64,000 nt of DNA from Erythrobacter donghaensis (GTDB lineage Bacteria; Pseudomonadota; Alphaproteobacteria; Sphingomonadales; Sphingomonadaceae): the NCBI RefSeq assembly GCF_002155425.1, contig NZ_MUYG01000011.1:682001-746000 (forward strand), given 5' to 3'. The position numbers and the translations under genes were made by a program. Position 1 is the stretch's first letter; each line of letters starts with the position of its first letter. This document shows positions 60,108 to 64,000 of this stretch, one piece after another. Under the pieces are notes generated by a model. The model did not search any database. It was not told where the DNA came from and saw only the letters and a program-made list of their open reading frames with translations.

Positions 60108-61619
60108 TCAGGCTGCCATCGGCGCGGGGCAATAGCGGGCGAGGTAATCGCCGTGCCCGGGCATGTGCTGCACCAGATAGCGGATCGACTGCTCAATCTC
60201 GGTAATCTCGCGGGCGGTCTGCTCGGCATCGAGTGCATCGGCCATCGCGTTGTGGCCGCCCATCCGGATGCCCTGACCCATCATCACCGCCGCCCAGCTG
60301 GTCTCGGTGAACAGCTCGTCCTCCTCGCGGAAGATCTGGCCGTTGGCGCGGAACAGCTCGACCTTCTCGGTCAGACTGTCGGGCACGGGCATGGTGCGGA
60401 CATAGTTCCAGAAGTCGGAATCGTCGCGGCTGGTGGCATTGTAGTGGAGGATCAGGAAGTCGCGGATGCGGGCATATTCGCGGCCCGTCAGGCGATTGAA
60501 GGTATCCTCCTGCACCTGCGTGATCCCGTCCAGCGACAGCAGCGAGATCAGCTTGTCGATCCCGGTGTTGATGAGATGGATCGAGGTGGATTCGAGCGGC
60601 TCCATGAAGCCCGCCGCCAGCCCCAGCGCGACGACGTTCTTGTTCCAGAACTTCTTGCGCCGTCCGGTGACGAAGCGCAGCCAGTTGGGCTCGGCCTGGG
60701 GCTTGCCCGCGATATTGCCGAGCAGGATGTCGAGCGCCTGTTGGTCCTCCATATAGGCGCTGCAATAGACATGGCCGTTGCCGTTGCGGTGCTGCAGCGG
60801 CACCTGCCATTGCCAGCCCGCGCTGTGCGCGGTGGCGCGGGTGAAGGGCGGGGGCGGGCCGCCGTCGTCGCGCTTGCAGGGCAGGGCGACCGCGCGGTTG
60901 CAGGGCAGGTAGTGGCTCCAATCGTCATAGCCGGTCTTGAGCGCCTGCTCGATCAGCAGCCCCCGGAAGCCCGAGCAATCGATGAACAGATCGCCCCGGA
61001 AGGCGCGTCCATCGTCCAGCGTGACGCCGGTGACGAAGCCACTTTCCCCATCGAGCTGCACATCGGCGATCTTGCCCTCATGCCGCACCACGCCGCGGCT
61101 TTCGGCCAGCTGGCGCAGGAATGCGGCATACCGGCCCGCATCGAGGTGATAGGCGTAATTCACCGGCGGCAGATCATCGCGCTTGAAATCCTGGCTCCGC
61201 GCGAACTTGCCGAAATAGGCGGCCATGGTCTCGAGGTTGAAGACCTGGATCGGGCGCTTGTCGCCCGCGCCCTGCATCCGATGCCAGACATGATGGAAGC
61301 TGATGCCCCCCATGGTGTAGCCATAGGCGCCGAAGGGGTGGATGTAGCTTTCGCCCAGCTTGCCCCAGTTTTCGAACTGGATGCCCAGCTTGAAGGTGCC
61401 GCCGACTGCCGCCAGCATTTCGGCTTCGTTGATGCCGATCAGCTCGTTGAAGCCGACGAAGGGCGGAATCGTCGCCTCGCCGACGCCGACCGTGCCGATG
61501 CTTTCGGATTCGATCAGTGCGATTTCCACAGGCCGACCGCGCTTGATACGCGACAGGGCAGCGGCTGCCATCCATCCCGCCGTTCCCCCGCCGACGATAA
61601 TAATACGTTCAATTGTCAC
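60108..61619 (-). CDS. tryptophan halogenase family flavoprotein
   Basis: A 503-residue FAD-binding enzyme of the PrnA type. It has GGGTAGWMAAAAL (about residues 10-22), GVGEATIPPFVGF, the catalytic lysine position in GGTFKLGIQFENW (about Lys77), the halogenase motif WQWQVP, and the glutamate in EPLESTSIHLI. All residues expected for halogenation seem present, but in this order such genes often lie next to TonB receptors and their reaction is unproven. GTG start at 61619 with GAGG six bases upstream; a longer in-frame ATG start at 61655 lacks a site. Confidence 0.87.
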   Translation of the reverse strand: MTIERIIIVGGGTAGWMAAAALSRIKRGRPVEIALIESESIGTVGVGEATIPPFVGFNELIGINEAEMLAAVGGTFKLGIQFENWGKLGESYIHPFGAYGYTMGGISFHHVWHRMQGAGDKRPIQVFNLETMAAYFGKFARSQDFKRDDLPPVNYAYHLDAGRYAAFLRQLAESRGVVRHEGKIADVQLDGESGFVTGVTLDDGRAFRGDLFIDCSGFRGLLIEQALKTGYDDWSHYLPCNRAVALPCKRDDGGPPPPFTRATAHSAGWQWQVPLQHRNGNGHVYCSAYMEDQQALDILLGNIAGKPQAEPNWLRFVTGRRKKFWNKNVVALGLAAGFMEPLESTSIHLINTGIDKLISLLSLDGITQVQEDTFNRLTGREYARIRDFLILHYNATSRDDSDFWNYVRTMPVPDSLTEKVELFRANGQIFREEDELFTETSWAAVMMGQGIRMGGHNAMADALDAEQTAREITEIEQSIRYLVQHMPGHGDYLARYCPAPMAA

Positions 61620-61722
61620 GTTTTCCTCGATCCCAATCGGGCCTCTGCGGGCCATGTCGGCGCGGGCGTTGTTGCCTCGCCATGTGTTGCCAGAATGCAA
61701 TATGAACGCAAGATTACAAGTC

Positions 61723-61738
61723 TTGAGAACGCTCTCAA
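61723..61738. promoter_or_regulatory. LacI-type operator between halogenase and TonB receptor
   Basis: TTGAGAACGCTCTCAA, an imperfect palindrome (14 of 16 positions symmetric) with a central CG, the usual form of LacI-family operators. It lies about 104 bases from the halogenase start and 77 bases before the receptor start. The left half TTGAGA could also serve as a -35 element with TAGAAG 17 bases further. A second inverted repeat CAAGA...TCTTG overlaps its left edge (61709-61725). Confidence 0.5.
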
Positions 61739-61814
61739 CATACGCTAGAAGATGCGTGCAGTCCGCAGTGTCAGGCATGAATCTGTCGCGCGGCGTGGGG
61801 AGAGACGAAACATC

Positions 61815-64000
61815 ATGAACATCGCATCGCGTGCGCCGACCCGGCGCCTGTTCGCACTTGGCACGGCTTCGGCGCTTGCCATCGCTGCCGCCAGCCCGGC
61901 CATGGCGCAGGACGCCGATCAGGCCGATCAGGACACCGCTGACACGGCAGTCGAGGGGGAAGCGACCGACATCGTCGTCACCGGCTTCCGCGCTTCGCTC
62001 CAGAACGCGCAGAATATCAAGCGCAATGCCGACACCGTGGTCGACGTGATCACCGCTGAAGACATCGGCGCGCTGCCCGACCGTTCCGTCGCCGAGGCGC
62101 TTCAGCGCGTGCCGGGTGTCAACATCGGCCGCTTCGAGAAGCAGTCCGACCCGACCCGTTTCTCGGTCGAGGGCACAGGCCTCATCATCCGCGGCCTTCC
62201 CTATGTCAGTTCGCAGCTCAACGGCCGCGACATCTTCTCGGCCAATGGCGGCCGCTCGCTGAGCTTTGAGGATGTTTCGCCCGAGCTCGTCGGCCGCGTG
62301 GAAGTGTTTAAAAACATCACCGCCGACCAGATCGAAGGCCACATCGCGGGCCTCGTCAACCTCGTCACCCGCAAGCCGCTCGACAATCCCGGCTTCCACG
62401 TGGCGGGCTCGGTCGAAGGCAATTACGGCGATCTGCGGCAGGAATGGTCGCCGACCTTCAACATCCTCGCCTCGAACACCTTCGAGACGGGGCAGGGCAC
62501 CTTCGGCCTGCAGTTCAGCTATTCCAATTCCAAGCTCAAGAGCCGCACCGACGCCTCGCAGCTCGTCGACTACTGCTATCGCCCGGCCGACTTGAGCGGC
62601 GGCTGCGCGCGGATTTTCGATCTCAATTCGGGCGGCTTCGGGGATGAACCCAACTTCACCCCCGACAATTTCCCGCCGCCCAATTCGGTGCTTGTCCCGC
62701 AGTTCGCCAACGTCCGCACGACGACGCTGGATCGCGATCGTGAGGCCTTCTCGGCGATCGGCCAGTTCGAAACACTCGACGGCGACCTGCTGCTGACGCT
62801 CGAATACCTGCGTTCGGAGACCAGCTTCGCGACCGAGGAATTCGCGCTGCTGGGCCGCATCGATGATGGCGTGTCGACCAACCAGCCGCGCGCGGGCACG
62901 AATTACGAGTTCGACGCGAACGGCAATTTCGTCAGCGGCATTCTCACGCAGAACGTCGGCAATGCCTACGCCACGCCCTTCGGCCTCGGCGGCATTCCGA
63001 TGGATGCGCTGCGCTTCGTGCGCGACACCCAGTCGACCACGCAGGACCTCTCGCTCGACGCGCAGATGGAATTCACCGACCGGTTCCGCGGCAAGGTCGA
63101 GATGCAATATGTTCAATCGGATCTGACGCGCGATTCGGTGTTCGGTGCGACCAGTACCTGGGCCGATATCGGGATCGACCTGTCGGGCGGCACGCCGGAC
63201 ATCGAGTTCCTCGCACCCGTCGGCGCGCCGTCGGATTACTTCACCAGCGGGTTCTACACCTATTACTGGTTCGGTCTCGACAGCCGCGAGCGGAATGACG
63301 GCGAGCTCTTCAGCCTCGCGGGCGATTTCGAATATGATGTGAGCGACGAAGGCTTCATCCGCAAGGCGGCCTTCGGCGGACGCTGGGCGGCGCGCGACCG
63401 CGCCAACCGCAACACCAACTTCAGCACCTGGGGCAACCTCTCGGCGCCTTGGGCGGGCCGCGCGGGCTGCGCCCCGTGGAACGCCGGACCGGGCTGTGCG
63501 GCGACCGGCGGCTTTCAGCCGGGCCGGTTCTTCACCGGTCTGCCGGGTCAGGAGTTTGCGATCGGCGGCGGCGCCTATGTCGATGAATTCCCCGATGCCT
63601 CGGCCTATCGCAACCCCTTTGCGGACAACTTCCAGCGTGGCGAGTCCGGCACGCCGATCCAGAACGGCGGCGCGTACTTCTACGGCGGCGACGACTTCCT
63701 GCGGGAATATCTCGACGGCGTGACCGATCAGCAATGGGATGAGATCACCACCTTCAGCCAGTCGCCGGAAAGCTTTAACCTCGGTGTCAACGGTCGCAGC
63801 CGGACGCTGCCGGATGGTACGACGGTCCAGTGCGATCCCTATTGTCCGTCGGAGGTTTCGGATGTCACCGAAATCACCTCGGCTGCCTATGTGCGCGTCG
63901 ATTTCGGCACCGATTTCGCCGGCGGATCGTCGCTCGCGGGGAATATCGGCCTGCGTTACGTCCGCACCAATGTCAGCAATAACGCGCTGATCGCCTTCCC
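61815..64000 (+). CDS. TonB-dependent receptor (partial, cut by window edge)
   Basis: From ATG 61815 the frame stays open to the last base: 728 complete codons are visible. A signal peptide (ALGTASALAIAAASPAMA) is followed by a TonB-box-like DIVVTGFRASLQNAQ and a plug domain with VVDVITAEDIGALPDRSVAE, LQRVPGVNIGRF and IIRGLPYVSSQLNGRD; the rest is beta-barrel with long loops, including cysteine pairs at CYRPADLSGGC and GCAPWNAGPGC. This is the receptor type found in Caulobacter, Xanthomonas and sphingomonads for oligosaccharide or similar uptake, often beside tryptophan-halogenase-like genes. The end lies outside the window. Confidence 0.92.
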   Translation, partial: MNIASRAPTRRLFALGTASALAIAAASPAMAQDADQADQDTADTAVEGEATDIVVTGFRASLQNAQNIKRNADTVVDVITAEDIGALPDRSVAEALQRVPGVNIGRFEKQSDPTRFSVEGTGLIIRGLPYVSSQLNGRDIFSANGGRSLSFEDVSPELVGRVEVFKNITADQIEGHIAGLVNLVTRKPLDNPGFHVAGSVEGNYGDLRQEWSPTFNILASNTFETGQGTFGLQFSYSNSKLKSRTDASQLVDYCYRPADLSGGCARIFDLNSGGFGDEPNFTPDNFPPPNSVLVPQFANVRTTTLDRDREAFSAIGQFETLDGDLLLTLEYLRSETSFATEEFALLGRIDDGVSTNQPRAGTNYEFDANGNFVSGILTQNVGNAYATPFGLGGIPMDALRFVRDTQSTTQDLSLDAQMEFTDRFRGKVEMQYVQSDLTRDSVFGATSTWADIGIDLSGGTPDIEFLAPVGAPSDYFTSGFYTYYWFGLDSRERNDGELFSLAGDFEYDVSDEGFIRKAAFGGRWAARDRANRNTNFSTWGNLSAPWAGRAGCAPWNAGPGCAATGGFQPGRFFTGLPGQEFAIGGGAYVDEFPDASAYRNPFADNFQRGESGTPIQNGGAYFYGGDDFLREYLDGVTDQQWDEITTFSQSPESFNLGVNGRSRTLPDGTTVQCDPYCPSEVSDVTEITSAAYVRVDFGTDFAGGSSLAGNIGLRYVRTNVSNNALIAF

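Noticed and set aside
60108..63734. A minus-strand open frame of 1208 codons running from the halogenase gene through the antisense of the TonB receptor
   Set aside because: Only the part up to 61619 matches halogenases; the rest is antisense to a well-supported receptor with signal peptide and plug motifs. Open antisense frames are common at this G+C.
1..64000. tRNA, rRNA and CRISPR arrays
   Set aside because: No clover-leaf, rRNA-like or regularly spaced direct repeat sequence was seen by reading the intergenic regions; a tRNAscan or CRISPR finder run was not possible.

Overview
The window looks like chromosomal DNA of a high-GC alphaproteobacterium of the order Sphingomonadales, most likely Erythrobacteraceae (Erythrobacter/Porphyrobacter type). 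This is inferred from G+C content (about two thirds in the lines counted), dense packing with 1-4 nt start/stop overlaps, the rpmF-plsX-fabH-ihfA-merR order, a Ros/MucR regulator, a CobT-type von Willebrand protein, a DUF721 (DciA-like)-DsbA-SMC group, and a tryptophan-halogenase-like gene divergent from a TonB-dependent receptor. I saw no rRNA, tRNA, CRISPR array, transposase or prophage. The only stretch over 300 bases without a gene is 139-440, filled by a composite palindromic repeat.

Layout. 1-8.1 kb: photolyase-related fragment, palindromic repeat, secreted TPR-like protein, priA, DUF4197 lipoprotein, DUF2490 protein, transaldolase-like fsa, cobT. 8.2-13.3 kb: coupled secreted pair, nitroreductase, cysS (with an unusual low-GC segment), 2OG-Fe(II) oxygenase, 2-hydroxyacid dehydrogenase. 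13.4-19.9 kb: acetolactate-synthase-like ThDP enzyme and aldehyde dehydrogenase separated by REP-like hairpins, two coupled small genes divergent from an S24/LexA-like repressor, MBL-fold hydrolase, MAPEG protein. 20.1-23.3 kb: rpmF-plsX-fabH-ihfA-merR. 23.3-29.5 kb (minus): dciA-like, two DsbA-like oxidoreductases, smc and an SMI1/KNR4 protein. 29.5-36.3 kb: mutY, small membrane protein, serine hydrolase-nudC-FrnE-like chain, DUF1489, mgtE, cyclophilin. 36.3-48.6 kb: lipase-like lipoprotein, miaB, two paralogous secreted proteins, phoH-ybeY-corC, a LysR regulator, then on the minus strand tsaB-rimI, mucR, fur-plsC, plus a nitroreductase and an Nfu protein. 48.7-56.6 kb: M16 protease, class II DAHP synthase, egtB-egtD (ergothioneine), FAD oxidoreductase. 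56.6-60.0 kb (minus): nucleotidyltransferase-HAD-CDP-glycerol-transferase-like-FkbM operon, probably for a surface polymer. 60.1-64 kb: halogenase-like flavoprotein divergent from a TonB receptor cut by the window edge.

How the parts work together. Most genes are housekeeping: replication restart, SMC chromosome organisation, fatty-acid initiation, tRNA modification (tsaB, miaB), ribosome maturation (ybeY, rimI), iron/Fe-S (fur, Nfu), disulfide chemistry. The parts most worth a second look are the composite palindrome that supplies a gene's stop codon, the REP-like hairpin family, the mosaic cysS, the MucR protein lacking three of four zinc ligands, the tandem secreted paralogues between miaB and phoH, the four-gene surface-polymer operon, and the LacI-type operator between halogenase and TonB receptor. 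Five of ten convergent gene pairs share exactly four bases over their stop codons.
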